Positions 37,661 to 49,255 of a stretch of 64,000 bases of DNA are shown here, in pieces. Within the stretch, counting starts at the first letter, position 1. The number at the start of each line of letters is the position of its first letter. The stretch is taken from positions 26,367,424-26,431,423 of the forward strand of contig OZ022242.1 of the NCBI GenBank assembly GCA_963978895.1. The letters are read 5' to 3'. Source of the DNA: Erpobdella octoculata. Taxonomy: Eukaryota; Annelida; Clitellata; Hirudinida; Erpobdellidae. Both the position numbers and the translations under genes were made by a program. Below the pieces are notes generated by a model. That model worked only from the letters and a program-made list of their open reading frames with translations. It had not been told where the DNA came from and made no database searches.

Positions 37661-40600
37661 ATGGCAGATATTCAAAATATATTTGAACTTTTTCAGACGC
37701 AGATGGAAAAAAGCGAATAGAGACACAAGATGCAGATGGAAAAGAGCGAAGAAAGATTCCTAAAGCTAATGAAAGAAAATTCAGAAAAAGAAAAGGAACT
37801 GAGGAAAGAAAATGCAGAGACACAGAGAAAACTGTTAGAATTGATAGAGTCCCAAAAAGAAAAAAAGACAGAGTCAAAAGAAACACTTTTTGATCGACTA
37901 CGTCAGAGAGTGGAAAAGTTTTCCTACGAACCAGAGGAAGGACGATTTTTCAGTCTGTGGCTCAGACGTTTTGAAGACATTGTCAAAGGTCACGAAAGAC
38001 ATCTTCCAGAAGAGTCAAGGACTGAACTTCTTTGAACTCTATTGGACAACCACACTTATGCAGTTTTTTCTACCAGAATTTCTCCACGGCTTCCCAGCGA
38101 CATTGGTTGGAAAGAAACCATCACAGCCCTTGAACAACTATTTGGCCCTAAGAAAAGTCTCTTTCGACGAAGGTTTGACTTTAGTCGAATAAATTGTACA
38201 TCAGGGAGTGATTTTAACATTTATGGAAATAAGATCATTGCTGCTGCGGAGGCAGCAGAGCTTCGAGGAATGTCAGACGAGACACATAAGTGTGTCCAAT
38301 ATGTAGCAGGACTTCAGGCACAAGAACATGTCGAGATACGTTCCAGGCTGTTACGCATGTTGGATAGCGAAAATAGCGAAAAACCTATTACAGTCATTGA
38401 ATTAATAGCAGAGTCTGAACGACTTAAGACTACACTGGATGATACTAAAACAATCGAAAGACCGGATGTAGAAATTCAGGCCATTAACAGATACAGCTCA
38501 CCTCACCGAAAGCCATTGTCACCACGACATCAAGCAGAGCCAAAAACACCATGTCCCATTTGTGGCGGACCGCATTGGAAACGAGAGTGTCCTAACGTTA
38601 GACCGACGAGTTCTCCAGATTTTCGCAAATCACGAAAATTTGTATCACGGGATCATCCAAACTGGAGACAAAATTCTTTTACACACAGAGAAAAGAGTGC
38701 TTCTAGACAAGACCGATTCATTAACCGAGTAGACAACGGAAATGAAATCAAACAGTACATTGATGTCATCATCAACGATAGACCGATTCAACTTCGGTTA
38801 GATACAGGAGCCGAAGTGACTCTCATCTCTCGTCCAACATGGTTAGCCATCGGTCGCCCCAATCTTACCACAGCGACGGCAAATCTAAGCCCAGCAAATG
38901 GTCAACCCGTGAAGACCGAAGGAATGTTTGAGACAAAATTTACCGTTGCAAATAAGTCAGGTCAAAAGTACCATGGTCGGGGTACTGTTTACGTCACAGA
39001 TCCAAACGACCTCATGGGAATGCCATGGATAAAACAACTTCCTGACTTTAAAGAGCTGTTAGAAAACTATTCTGTCATGGAAATACGGAGCTTCAACACA
39101 GACGCGGAACGCACAGCCATTACAAACAAATTAAAACACAAATACGCTGATGTGTTCCGACAGGAACTGGGACTGTGCACAAAAGTTTCAGCTTCCTTAC
39201 AGCTTAAACCTGGCGCACAACCCATATTTAGAAATAAACGCCCTGTTCCTCATGCCGCTTTAGAGCAATTGGATAGCGAAATTAACCGGTTACTAAAAGA
39301 AGGAATAATCTCTCCCGTGGATCACTCTCAGTGGGCAGCACCCATAGTTGCTGTCCGTAAAGCAAACGGCTCCATCCGACTTTGTGCAGATTTTTCAACG
39401 GGCTTAAATGACTCACTGATGCTCCATAGACACCCATTACCTACCATGGATGACGTTTTCACAAAATTAAATGGAGGGACAGTTTTCTCCCAAATAGATT
39501 TTGCAGAAGCATACCATCAAGTAGAAGTGACGGAAGAATGTAAAGAGCTCTTAACAATCAACACTCATAAAGGTTTGTTTCGTTATAACCGTCTACCATT
39601 TGGTGTGAAATCAGCACCAGGTATTTTTCAACAAATCATAGACACTATGATTACTGGTCTAGATGGCATTGCCGCCTATTTAGATGATGTCATCGTCACG
39701 GGACGGACATTAGAAGAACACAACACGAACTTAGAGGCTTTATTTGACCGAATTTTAAATTATGGCTTCCGGATTAGAATTGAAAAATGCCACTTGTTAA
39801 TGACGGAAATCACGTACTTGGGAAATGTAATATCAGCTGCAGGCCGTCGTCCCGACCCCAAAAAAATCGATGCAATAATTCATATGCCTCCACCCAAAGA
39901 TGTTGGACAGGTCCGTACTTTTCTTGGACTGATCAGCTATTACAGCTCATTTGTACCACGCATGAGAAATCTAAGAGCACCACTAGACGCCCTTTTAAAA
40001 AAAGACACTGTGTTCCAGTGGTCTGAAAGCTGTCAATGGGCATTTGACGAAACTAAAAAAATTTTATTATCCGACCTTCTGTTAACCCATTACAACCCCA
40101 ACCAACCAATTGTAGTTGCAGCCGACGCATCAGAATACGGCATTGGAGCAGTGATATCGCACAGATATAGTGATGGAACAGAAAAGGCAATTGCACACGC
40201 TAGTAGAGCTCTAACTCCAGCAGAAAAGAAATATGGGCAAATAGAAAAAGAAGGTCTAGCACTAGTTTTCGCGGTCAGAAAGTTTCACCGTTATATTTAT
40301 GGACGCCATTTTACTCTATTAACCGACCATCAACCTCTGCTTGCTATTTTTGGCAATAAAAAAGGCATACCATCATATACAGCAAACAGACTCCAACGCT
40401 GGGCTCTAACACTGCTTGCTTATGATTTCAAAATTGAATACTGCAGAACCACGTCCTTTGGACAAGCTGACACACTTTCGCGCCTTATAGGTCCACATAA
40501 AACATCAGAAGAAGACACATTGATAGCAACTATCAATCAAGATATAAACTCCTTGTATATCAATGCCGTCAAACAACTTCCAGTCTCAAATAAAGAAATC

Positions 40601-42067
40601 TGTGACGCAACAAAAACAGACAATGAGTTAAATCCCCTTCTCCAATATGTCAAAACAGGAAGGTGGAACGAAAACAAAGCACTGAAAACCAGCAAACTCG
40701 AACTCTTAAAAAAAGAAATAACGATACATGAAGACTGTTTATTCTTTGGTTCTCGAATAATTATCCCTCAGGTTTTGCAAAAACGAGTACTTCAAATGCT
40801 TCACAAAGGCCACCCGGGTATTACTCGAATGAAGATAATTGCCCGAGAACACGTTTATTGGAGCGGCATTGAAAAAGACATAGAAAACTGGACACGCAGC
40901 TGTTCTTCATGCCAACAAGCAGCTAAATCACCCATAAAACACACTTTATGTTCATGGCCAAAAGAAACCAAACCCTGGAGTCGAATTCACATCGATTATG
41001 CTGGACCGCTCCATGGAAAAATGTATCTCGTAGTAGTAGATGCATTCTCAAAATGGCCAGAAATAATAGAGATGGCAAACAGCACCACATCCAACACGAT
41101 AAATGCACTCCAGCGGATCTTTGCACAATTTGGATTGCCTGAAACAATTGTCAGTGACAACGACACACAATTCACTTCAACTGTTTTTCAGGAATACTGT
41201 GCAGAAAACGCGATCAAACACGTGAGATCACCACCATTTCACCCACAATCCAATGGCCAGGCCGAACGATTTGTAGACACTCTCAAAAGAGCTTTGATTA
41301 AATTAAGAAATAACGGAACTTACAAAGAATCTCTTCAAACATTTTTATTCAGCTACAGAACCACTCCCTGCGCTTCATCGCCGAACGGTCTCTCTCCAGC
41401 GGAAAATTTCCTAGGCAGGCAATTACGTTCGGTCTTAAGCGAATTACATCCGAAAAACATCGAACATTCAACACCTCGATCAAATGACATGGAGAAACAG
41501 TTCAACCGCCATCATGGGGCACGACCTCGACAGTTCCAAAACGGTGAATTGGTGTTTGTTCGCGATTATCGACCGGGACCTGTGACGTGGATACCAGGAC
41601 AGATTGTCCGTAGAAGGGGAAGAGTTCTGTACGATACTATCGTAAAAGGAATGGTCTGGAAGCGCCACATCAACCAGTTACGCCCACGTCAAGAATCGAA
41701 GTTTACAACAACACTACTGAAAACATTTGACTTACCTTATCAGAATACAAGACAAGGAGAAAATGCCACAACTGCCGAACCTGGTCAAATGGTGGAAAAG
41801 AACATTAACACAAAGAGAGGCATTCTGAAAGGTCAGGATTCAGACCGTTTTAAAAAATCTGTTCATTTTCAACTAGACACCGAACACCAGCCAGAACAGC
41901 CTACACAAGACTTTGCAGCAACGCCATTCCTTTCTACTGAGGACTCGGAATCAGTAATACCACGCTCACCGTCATCATTACAACTGAGGCGATCTGATAG
42001 ACATCGACACGCTCCATCTCGACTTGTGATAAATCACCAAAGCAAGTCATACACCAGCGGCGTTTAG
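37661..42067 (+). pseudogene. Gag-Pol polyprotein of Ty3/gypsy A (two stop codons)
   Basis: One continuous 1469-codon frame from ATG 37661 carries TAG at 37718 and TGA at 38033. Domains in order: a Gag with a charged coiled segment; one CCHC-type knuckle (CPICGGPHWKRECP, from 38552); aspartic protease LDTGAE (near 38801); RT with RLPFGVKSAPGIFQ and YLDDVIVTG (near 39676). RNase H (AADASEYGIG, near 40120) and integrase follow. The integrase has the HHCC finger (about 40800-40920), D (near 40990), D (VSDNDTQF, near 41150), E (NGQAERF, near 41255) and a C-terminal GPVTWIPGQIVRR segment. Gag and Pol are fused in one frame as in many Mag/K02A2.6-like elements. Only the two stops separate it from an intact ORF. 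Confidence 0.9.
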
Positions 42068-42563
42068 CTTAAGAGGGAGGTTAATATATATGTATATATA
42101 TGTATATGTATATATATTAATGTAATATCACTGGTTTCATAATCAACTTCCTATTGATAAACCTTACCTTTATTAGGGACAATAATTATTGGATTATTAT
42201 CAAGAGATTTGAAGGTATAATTAGCCTTAGCAAAGCTTCATTTATTATTTTCCAGAAAATGCCACAACTGCCGAACCTGGTCAAATGGTGGAAAAGAACA
42301 TTAACACAAAGAGAGGCATTCTGAAAGGTCAGGATTCAGACCGTTTTAAAAAATCTGTTCATTTTCAACTAGACACCGAACACCAGCCAGAACAGCCTAC
42401 ACAAGACTTTGCAGCAACGCCATTCCCTTCTACTGAAAACTCAGAATCAGTAATACCACATTCGCCGTCATCATTACAACTGAGGCGATCTGATAAACAA
42501 CGACACGCTCCATCTCGACTTGTAATAAATCACCAAAGCAAGTCATACACCAGCGGTGTCTAG
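42068..42563 (+). repeat. Duplicated 3' end of the Gag-Pol ORF
   Basis: The last ~102 codons of Pol (from 41763) are repeated at 42259-42563 with an offset of exactly 496 bp and few changes. The same stop context is followed by a purine tract both times. Between the copies (42071-42258) lies a first purine tract, a short TA-rich piece like the LTR start, and ~150 bp of unique AT-rich DNA. The second copy begins at CAG then AAAATGCC. Confidence 0.85.
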
Positions 42564-42576
42564 CTTAGGAGGGAGG

Positions 42577-42579
42577 TGT

Positions 42580-42610
<31 letters not shown>

Positions 42611-42622
42611 GTATATGTATAT

Positions 42623-42686
<64 letters not shown>

Positions 42687-42855
42687 GTATGTATATAAAT
42701 TAATATCGATAACCTATTTCCCAAAAGGTGACGTTCCGGTTACAAGAAATACAAATTAGTTAATGTTTTACTTTCTAGTTATTATTATTCTAAATCCAGT
42801 TACATTCTGTAAATCGATACCTGATTTCTGAACAAATAAACACAACATCACAACA
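42577..42855 (+). repeat. 3' LTR of Ty3/gypsy A
   Basis: 279 bp, nearly identical to the 5' LTR. It differs mainly in TA tract length, two substitutions and an extra CAACA near the 3' end. Confidence 0.9.
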
Positions 42856-43034
42856 CAGAAAGTGAACCTGAGAGAATCCGCACAGATCCGTTTACCAGCC
42901 TTTAAGATAGCGTATCAACATCTAGAACCAAGGCTTTGCGTAGTACAAAGGGTTTTCAGACGTTTAACACCCTGGTCGATTTGCAGTCCAATCATTTTGC
43001 CTCCAGAATGATTTGCACACAGAGTGGTTTACCG

Positions 43035-43400
43035 CGGGACTTTTTTTACAAGACAATTTATAAAGCGCCGTATGCAGCAGAGGTCGCTTTAAAGGCGCTT
43101 TACAATGCTGCCTGACAACTTGCAGATAAGGCTAACGGTGTATGCGGTGTTTTACGGCGCCATTGGCAGGCCCGTATACTATTCGATAACTCCACAAGTG
43201 CACAGAGGACTTTAACCCCAACCAAAGTTGGAACTCATTTATCGACCACTTAAGGATGAAACGCTGAGTTGACGTGAGCATATATCAGTTAGTGAGTTAC
43301 TTTCTTGCTTAAGGACATTACGTGCCCGGACCCAGAATCGAACCCAGGTCCTCTGACTCTCAACGCCGGTGTCTATACCACTAGAGTCTACTGGTAGAGA
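43035..43400 (-). mobile_element. tRNA-derived SINE, third family
   Basis: The minus-strand head near 43395 has box A (TAGTGGTATAGACACCGG) and box B (GGTTCGATTCT), giving a cloverleaf-like arrangement. A ~270-bp body follows, ending in the animal-SINE-like phrase GGCGCTTTATAAATT near 43055. It interrupts or abuts LINE sequence: coding similarity of the LINE begins right after it at about 43405. DNA between 42861 and 43034 is unassigned. Confidence 0.65.
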
Positions 43401-43404
43401 AGAG

Positions 43405-46060
43405 ATCAGAGAAATGCCAGATTTCAGTTCATCAAGGATCCATTCAAATATGTAAGAAATTTACTGGACCCACCCAAGTCAGGAACGCTTCAAGCAGACA
43501 AAGCAAGGCTCGATGAATGTTTTCGGTCTGCATTCCGTGACCCGCGTGGAGATCAGCAGTTAGAAGAAAGAACCGATCTTCCATAAATCCCACTGCCAAA
43601 CCTTTCTTTCAGATAATTTTTTTTTCGTTACTTGAAGTTACTCAATTTTTTCAAAGAACAAGAAACAGATCTGCTCCTGGACCAAATAGAGTGCTTTATT
43701 TTATTTTATCTACACAAAATGCCCAGAAGTATTGAGATTATTGCATACTCTACTCATGGGTTCTTGGGAAAAAAGAAGAATTGAATGCGAATGGCAAAGA
43801 GCAGAAGGTATTTTTATTCCAAGAAAACTCGAAGGCAATACATCAGTTTCGCCCAATTTTATTGTTAAACGTCGAGGGAAAGATATTTTTTGCTGTCCTT
43901 GCTCGGAGACTGACAAGCTATGTAATTCAAAATTATTACATCGACAGGTCTGTTCAGAAAGAAGGAGTGCCAGGAGTACACCCGGATGCATCGAATATTC
44001 ATATTCGTCAGTGATCTGGTAAGCAATGAAAAGAGATAAAGAAGGTCGTCTCAGTTTGCAAATTTTCTAGTTAGAGTTTGCCAATGCTTATAGATCCGTT
44101 TGTCACTAACTGTTGTGGAAAACTCACAGATCGCATCATGTTCCAATCTTTGTGATAGAAATGTTGCAGCAGTACTTCAGCCATTTCAGATTGAGGTTGT
44201 CGACGTCATCTTGCTCAATAGAATGGTTTCAGTTACAAGTCGGTATTGCCATGGGTTGCTGAATCTCCCTATTCTCTTTGTATTAGCGATGCAGCTGTTT
44301 CTGACTGCGGTGGGTTCTCGCGTAGAAGAAGCTTACATCGGCAAAGGTATTTTTGTGCCATCTGTGAAAGCCTTCATGGATGATACAACTTTGGTTCTAA
44401 ACAAATGTATCTCAATGCAACGAGTTCTTGATGCATTCAGCGGGCTGCTATCATGGTGCAGCATGAGTTTCAAGGCTACCAAGTGAAGAAGCTTATCTCT
44501 GCGACGAGGCAGGATCGACAACAACGTGACGTTTTAAACTGCTGGCAACAAATTCCCAACATTGAGAGTAGAACCAGTTAAGAGCCTGGAAAGGTGGTAT
44601 GACGATTTGCTTAACGAGACTGGACGGTGTTCTGAAGTTCTCCGATCGGCATTTGAAGATATGAAAAAAATTGATGAGGTCCCACTCCAGAGCATGTTCA
44701 AATTGTGGTTACTTTAGTTTATTCTATTACCGAGATTGCTTTGGTTCCTTTCAATGTATGAAATAAACTCACCATTAGTAGAAAAACTAGAAAAGAGAAT
44801 GAATAAATTTACAAGGAAATGGTTGGGTCTGCCCCAGGGATTTACTATGGTAGCTTTGTACAGCAAGACTGCCAAACTGAGGTTGCCACTGAAGTCTTTG
44901 GTTGAGGAGTTTAAAATAATCAAGATCGGTACGCAACTCATGTTGGATAACTCATCGGATCAAAGAATTGTAGAAATGGGACCTCTTGTAAGGTCCGGAA
45001 AGAAATGGGTAGCCAGAAAGGAGATCACAGAAGCTGAAGCCTCTTTACGCTGGACAGAAAAATTTGGTGCAGTTCAAAAAGACAAACGGAGTCTCGGATC
45101 AATCTATCGAATTTGGTGATCAAAAGCCAGTACCAGTGAACAAACAAGTCTGGTCATTCAAGAAAGAAAAAAAACCATTGAGTCCCAGAGAATGATTAAG
45201 TTTGTTCAGTTATTTCAACAAGGAGATTGGACGACACAGGAAAATGCTGTTCAGCGTTCAGCGTTCGCTTTCTTGGAAAGACATTTGGAATACACGCCAC
45301 TACGTTTGTCATTTTTGATTAGATCGGTTTATGATCAACTGTCGTCATCCATCAATCTTCGAAGATGGAAGTTGAAAGACGATGATTTGTGCATGCTATT
45401 TGGGCAGTCGGAGACTCTCATTTACGTTCTTTCCTGTTGTGTGTTTTTCTTTCACACGGGAGGTGCACTTGGCGCCATAAACAAGTACTCCGAAAATTGC
45501 TTAACTTCGTCATAGAAGCGTGTAAGAAAGCAAAGACAAAAGGAATACTTTTTGAGGGAATGCTATCTGAAGTTCCACAGGTTTAGATCTACAAGAGACT
45601 TTGAATATGTAATGGGTGCTGCTGACGATTGGTCGGTTTTGGCTGATTTGGATGGCGATAGATAATTCCAAAAACTGTGAGATCTAGCATTTTGAAGCCG
45701 GATAAAATTATATATTCTGACTAGGCCAAGACACTGCTCCTAATTGAACTCCCTGTGCCATGGGAAAATAACAAAATCCAGCACTATTTTCACAGATAAC
45801 GGGATTTATCATGTGAATTGAATGTCAAAGTGTTCAGGACTGAAATTTCTGCAATCGAGGTTCGCGTTCGAGGGTTGGTTAACAGCTCAATGTTAAAACT
45901 GCTGAAAGCTCTTGGTTTTTCAAATTGAGAAAAAACAAGAGCCATCAACGAGATCTCCAAGACAAATGAAGCTGCGTCTTTTTGGATTTTCGCTAATAGA
46001 AAAAGAAAGCGCTACAAGATGCACACGAAATAATTTAGCCTTGTTTACATTGGGCGATAA
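43405..46060 (+). pseudogene. Non-LTR retrotransposon with RT and probable restriction-like endonuclease
   Basis: Plus-strand pieces in shifting frames occur in order: ARFQFIKDPFKYVRNLLD (43430), RSAPGPNRVLYF (43670), QFRPILLLNVEGKIFF (43845), LEFANAYRSVCH (44075) and VGIAMGC (44240). KAFMDDTTLV, in place of the YADD box, lies near 44370, and NKFTRKWLGLPQGFTMVALYS near 44805. The last recognisable part (about 45690-45770) reads like KIIYSD...LLIELPVPWEN. This resembles the KPDLV...ELTVPWE motif of restriction-like endonucleases at the C-terminus of R2/R4-type LINEs. More than ten frame breaks; no intact ORF. Confidence 0.65.
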
Positions 46061-46109
46061 TCGTTCCGGCGATTTCAAGTTTTGTTTCAAACAGTTTTCT
46101 GCTGAACGT

Positions 46110-46711
46110 TGAAGTTTTGAGGTACAATTTAAGAATTTTGACATTTTTCTCGCTGAAGGGCGTCCGCCTGATCAACGGACCCACCTCTCTTAAAAGCGTC
46201 AAGAAGTTTAAGGTCTGAAACGCTAAAGAATGAGAGGTTCTTCTTTTAAAGACCTTCGGCAAAGAAACCTCGAAATGAGTTATAACACACACATAGGAAA
46301 TTTTGTATGTAGGTAGATATTAACAATTTCGCATAACGCGAGGCCTCGGTGGTCGGCAGAGTCAGCTGTTGATCAAATGGGTGTGTTCAGTCGTGAAATA
46401 ATAATTATTACGCAATTGTACACTGTCAGTCCTAAAGATAAAAAAGGTGGGGTTGCAACCGCAAAACAATATATTATTTATAATCTTTTTTTCATACTTA
46501 TCAAAAAATTCGTTATTTTTGACGGGTTATCTCTTAATTTTATATTACGCTACACCATATACTACCAGGGTGTGCCTTGTGCCTAGTGCCTATATGATGA
46601 TATTGAAATATGTTTTCAACATTTTAAATGGAGTGGCAGTAATTCTATAATAGATTTGATTAATATCATAAAAAACGTATTCAGCTAAAATTAAATAAAT
46701 TAAGTCATCAA
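46110..46711. other. No recognisable gene
   Basis: Follows the LINE relic. A phrase near 46340 (GGCCTCGGTGGTCGGCAGAG) is weakly tRNA/SINE-like but lacks box B. The remainder would be 3' UTR or intergenic for the minus-strand exon at 46712. Confidence 0.4.
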
Positions 46712-46840
46712 TCAAAATAAAATTACAGCGTTGGTATAATTATTCTGTGCACTTTGTAATTCCATTGGTAATCCAGGGTTGTCTGCGATTTGTTTATTTT
46801 TATGTCTGCTTATGAACAGTGCCATTCCTGCAACAAGTGG
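46712..46840 (-). CDS. Putative last exon of a host gene
   Basis: A minus-strand acceptor TTTTACATTTCAG is followed by 42 open codons and TGA: PLVAGMALFISRHKNKQIAD then NPGLPMELQ, ending NAVILF. It starts with the end of a hydrophobic helix, then a basic stop-transfer-like SRHKNK and a polar tail, as in a single-pass membrane protein. GC content and codon variety exceed the AT-rich flanks. The upstream exon is uncertain; see 46950-47008. Confidence 0.4.
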   Translation of the reverse strand, partial: PLVAGMALFISRHKNKQIADNPGLPMELQSAQNNYTNAVILF

Positions 46841-46949
46841 CTGAAATGTAAAAGGTATATTCTTATTTTGAAAATTTTCATTTCATAAAAACTAAACTTG
46901 AAAAAATGTCACAAAGTGATTATTATAAAAAAAGTTATTGGCTTATCAC

Positions 46950-47008
46950 AGCGGCCACAACATATATCATCATAGCATTGCATTGCATTCAAATAGCATC
47001 CGTTCAAC
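46950..47008 (-). CDS. Possible Cys-rich exon
   Basis: The minus-strand stretch LNGCYLNAMQCYDDICCGR, with an AG before it and GTGATAAG after it, looks like a cysteine-rich ectodomain piece. Both splice signals are weak. Joining to 46712-46840 at this donor does not keep the long frame, so the pairing is doubtful. Confidence 0.2.
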
Positions 47009-47450
47009 CTGATTTCCATCCAAAAACACATTGCAAAAGATTTTTTTTAAGCAAACCCTAACTAGATGTGCAAACAATTTTTACACTAATTATTTTTCAT
47101 CACTTATATAGAAAGATTGACAACAACAAATTCAAGTTTGTCCTTTAGAAAAAGATCAGGTATAATATAGTAATGATAAAATAAAAAAAATCGTCATTTG
47201 TGAATAATAATTAATTATGCAAAACGTTCCACTTTTTACAAAAATAGCTCTTCTGTTTTCCTAAAGACATTTTTATATACCAAAAGCGATATACACATGA
47301 TCAATGTTTAGAGATGTTTGAGATTCACATCAAAGCAACTAGAGCAACTTGAAAACAATTTTATGCAATTTAAAAAAATTTAGTTTTTTACGCTTTGTGG
47401 GAAAAAACGTTTTAAGGCTTTAATTATTGAATAACCTTTGGGTTTATTTT

Positions 47451-47497
47451 TCAGACTTAGAGGATGATCAACAATGTCGAAACGGTCTATCGGTCTA
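47451..47497 (+). ncRNA. Degenerate hammerhead relic
   Basis: GATGAT, ATGTCGAAACGGTC and CGGTCT align with the hammerhead at 13833 (shared GAAACGGTC...CGGTCT). The first two core bases and stem III are damaged. The following ~20 nt (AGTAATAAAGT) resemble the leader after 13874. Confidence 0.45.
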
Positions 47498-47616
47498 GTA
47501 ATAAAGTAACTGTGCAGTTTTTAAATGTTTGTAGTACTAAACAACAAGCGATTTCAGACTAATTGAGATGTATTTCTGTTAGTATGTAGAAATTTGTCTG
47601 CTAGCTTGAGAAAATA

Positions 47617-47742
47617 TGGAATGGACAATTGCTTTAGAATGTGAACCAAGACACTTGCAAATTATCGAAGCTCTTATGATTCTCAAACATGAAAATAACT
47701 TTTCTAAATATATTACAATTTCATGTTGGTTCAACAGCTGAC
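47617..47742 (+). pseudogene. Penelope-like element, endonuclease C-terminal scrap
   Basis: A 41-codon frame starting at ATG 47617 reads ECEPRHLQIIEALMILKHEN, resembling the segment after the GIY-YIG domain in PLEs (RHLRIxEALLI...PxLN). It ends at TGA 47740-47742. With the ribozyme relic upstream it suggests a PLE with its whole middle deleted. Confidence 0.4.
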
Positions 47743-48480
47743 AATCCTTTTACAGTTAGGAAAAATACTGTTTTTAAAAAAGTTGTGACAAAAATATTGA
47801 CCAATCTGACGAGATAAACCAGAAAAAAATTGACCAAGCTGAAAAAAAATGGGAAAAGATGACAACGTAGGTGTCAGAAAACTGGACACAGAGGGGCGGG
47901 ATTAGCTTCGATGATTAAAGAAAAATCGGACAATGAAAGTCATACTGAAAATAAAAGTGAATTTGTACCTGGAGCTTCTAAACTTTCTAACATGCTGATA
48001 GGATGGACAACTATATTAAATAAAAGTGGTTGTCGCTCTAAAAAACCTTAGTCCTTTCTGGTTGTATCATCTGATATATTGACAGAAAAGTGCTCTCAAA
48101 ATAACAATAAAAAAACAGGGAGTTAATAGAAACCAATCATGTTGTGAATGTGTTGATCAGTTATTAAATTGTTCCAATAAGGTTCAAATAGCAAATTTCC
48201 CCAAAGAAGATCATATAACAAACGGCTCTGGAAATGGTCACTCAGTGGATAATTTAAAAGACTATTTTGCCGTTTATTATGTTATTAGAATATCTGGGAC
48301 AGATTGTTCAGAAAAAAATCACATAAAGGACCGTAAAAAACTGAACTGGTGGATAATGAAAACGGTTCAGAACGAAAATAATGACGACAATAATAAATTT
48401 GAAAATTTTTGTCATCTTCTTGAAAAAATTACCATAAAAAAAGTTTTAATATCTTGAGTGTAAAATGTACTTCCTTATCT
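47743..48480. other. No recognisable gene; one 70-codon ORF
   Basis: AT-rich. A 70-codon plus-strand ORF (48245-48457) is Asn/Lys/Asp-rich without known motifs and probably chance. Confidence 0.4.
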
Positions 48481-48662
48481 AAAAATATAAACAAATTTGG
48501 TAAGGTGAATTGGACCAGATAAAGTTAGTAAGTAAAGTAAATTGCAAGGTAAGGTGAGAACAATTAAGAGTAAGAAAGATAAAAATGTATTAAAAATTAA
48601 TTAGTATGAAAGGTATGAAATAAAATTTGAAAATCAGTAAACGAATAGTAACATATTGCAAA

Positions 48663-48712
48663 CAGGGGCGCCCACCTTCCTGCCTCCAGACCCCACCCTC
48701 TGGGCGCCCCTG
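48663..48712. mobile_element. 50-bp micro-hAT with 12-bp TIRs and 8-bp TSD
   Basis: CAGGGGCGCCCA at the left is the exact inverse of TGGGCGCCCCTG at the right. The perfect 8-bp duplication ATTGCAAA flanks it (48655-48662 and 48713-48720). The CAGGG start and 8-bp duplication are hAT hallmarks. The neighbouring tandem copy (near 48848) has CTATTGCAAGGATATA without the insert, showing the empty site. Confidence 0.8.
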
Positions 48713-48895
48713 ATTGCAAAGATATAAGTACAGGGCATAGTAAAAGAGAGAAACACCAATTATGATAAAGAGAGATAAAAGTGTATGAAAATTAGTTATT
48801 ATTAGGGTATAAAATAAAATTATTAAAGTCCGTAAACGAATATTAACTATTGCAAGGATATAGGTACATAGCATAGTAAAAGAAGAAAATCAATT

Positions 48896-49255
48896 GTTGT
48901 CTCTATTTCGTCTAGTCCGACGAAAAGTGATGTTAGGATTATTAATGAGACGTGGAAAGATGTCATTATTGGAAGGGTTTGTTGGAAAATTGTCAAAAAG
49001 TTGAGTTACAGCGTGTAGTGGCGGTTGAGTAAGATTGTGAGAGACGTTCAATTAAGATTGATTGTCGTCTCCGAGAGAGAAATAGTCGTTTTGGAGGGTA
49101 TTTTTAGAACTATTATCAGGTTGAGAGATGTCGACAAGAGATAGGTAGAGATCATCAGAAGGCTGAAAAGAATCGTAAGTCGAACTATTTCCGGCTGCGA
49201 TCTTCAAGGCATGGATTTGGTGATCAGAAGAGTCGTTCACCTGGTCCACTTCACC
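48896..49255 (-). pseudogene. Penelope-like element, ORF C-terminal tail
   Basis: The minus-strand frame begins DSSDHQIHALKIAAGNSS, has one stop and frame change after GDDNQS, and ends FPRLINNPNITFRRTRRNRD then NN and a stop. The basic NIT-x-RR ending matches the tails at 57240-57546 (NITMRRRR) and 57858-57987 (NITTRRRR). Confidence 0.45.

Larger units (their letters stand above)
37354..42855 (+). mobile_element. Ty3/gypsy LTR retrotransposon A, nearly intact
   Basis: LTRs lie at 37354-37627 and 42577-42855, flanked by the 5-bp target duplication CAGAA (37349-37353 and 42856-42860). A primer-binding site TGGCGACGAAGG starts at 37630, and a purine tract AGGAGGGAGG precedes the right LTR (42567-42576). 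LTRs start TG and end CA. Outside their TA tracts they differ by about two substitutions and one 5-bp indel, so insertion was recent. Internal Gag-Pol is one frame with two nonsense codons. The 3' end of the ORF is duplicated. Confidence 0.92.

Noticed and set aside
42861..43034. 52-codon ORF starting QKVNLRESAQIRLPAFKIAY
   Set aside because: Might be an upstream piece of the LINE at 43.4 kb, but I could not tie it to any motif and did not call it.
46330..46375. tRNA-like phrase GGCCTCGGTGGTCGGCAGAG
   Set aside because: No matching box B; too short to call a SINE.
48590..48874. 94-codon minus-strand hydrophobic ORF
   Set aside because: Spans the tandem duplication and the 50-bp micro-hAT; hydrophobicity follows from AT content.
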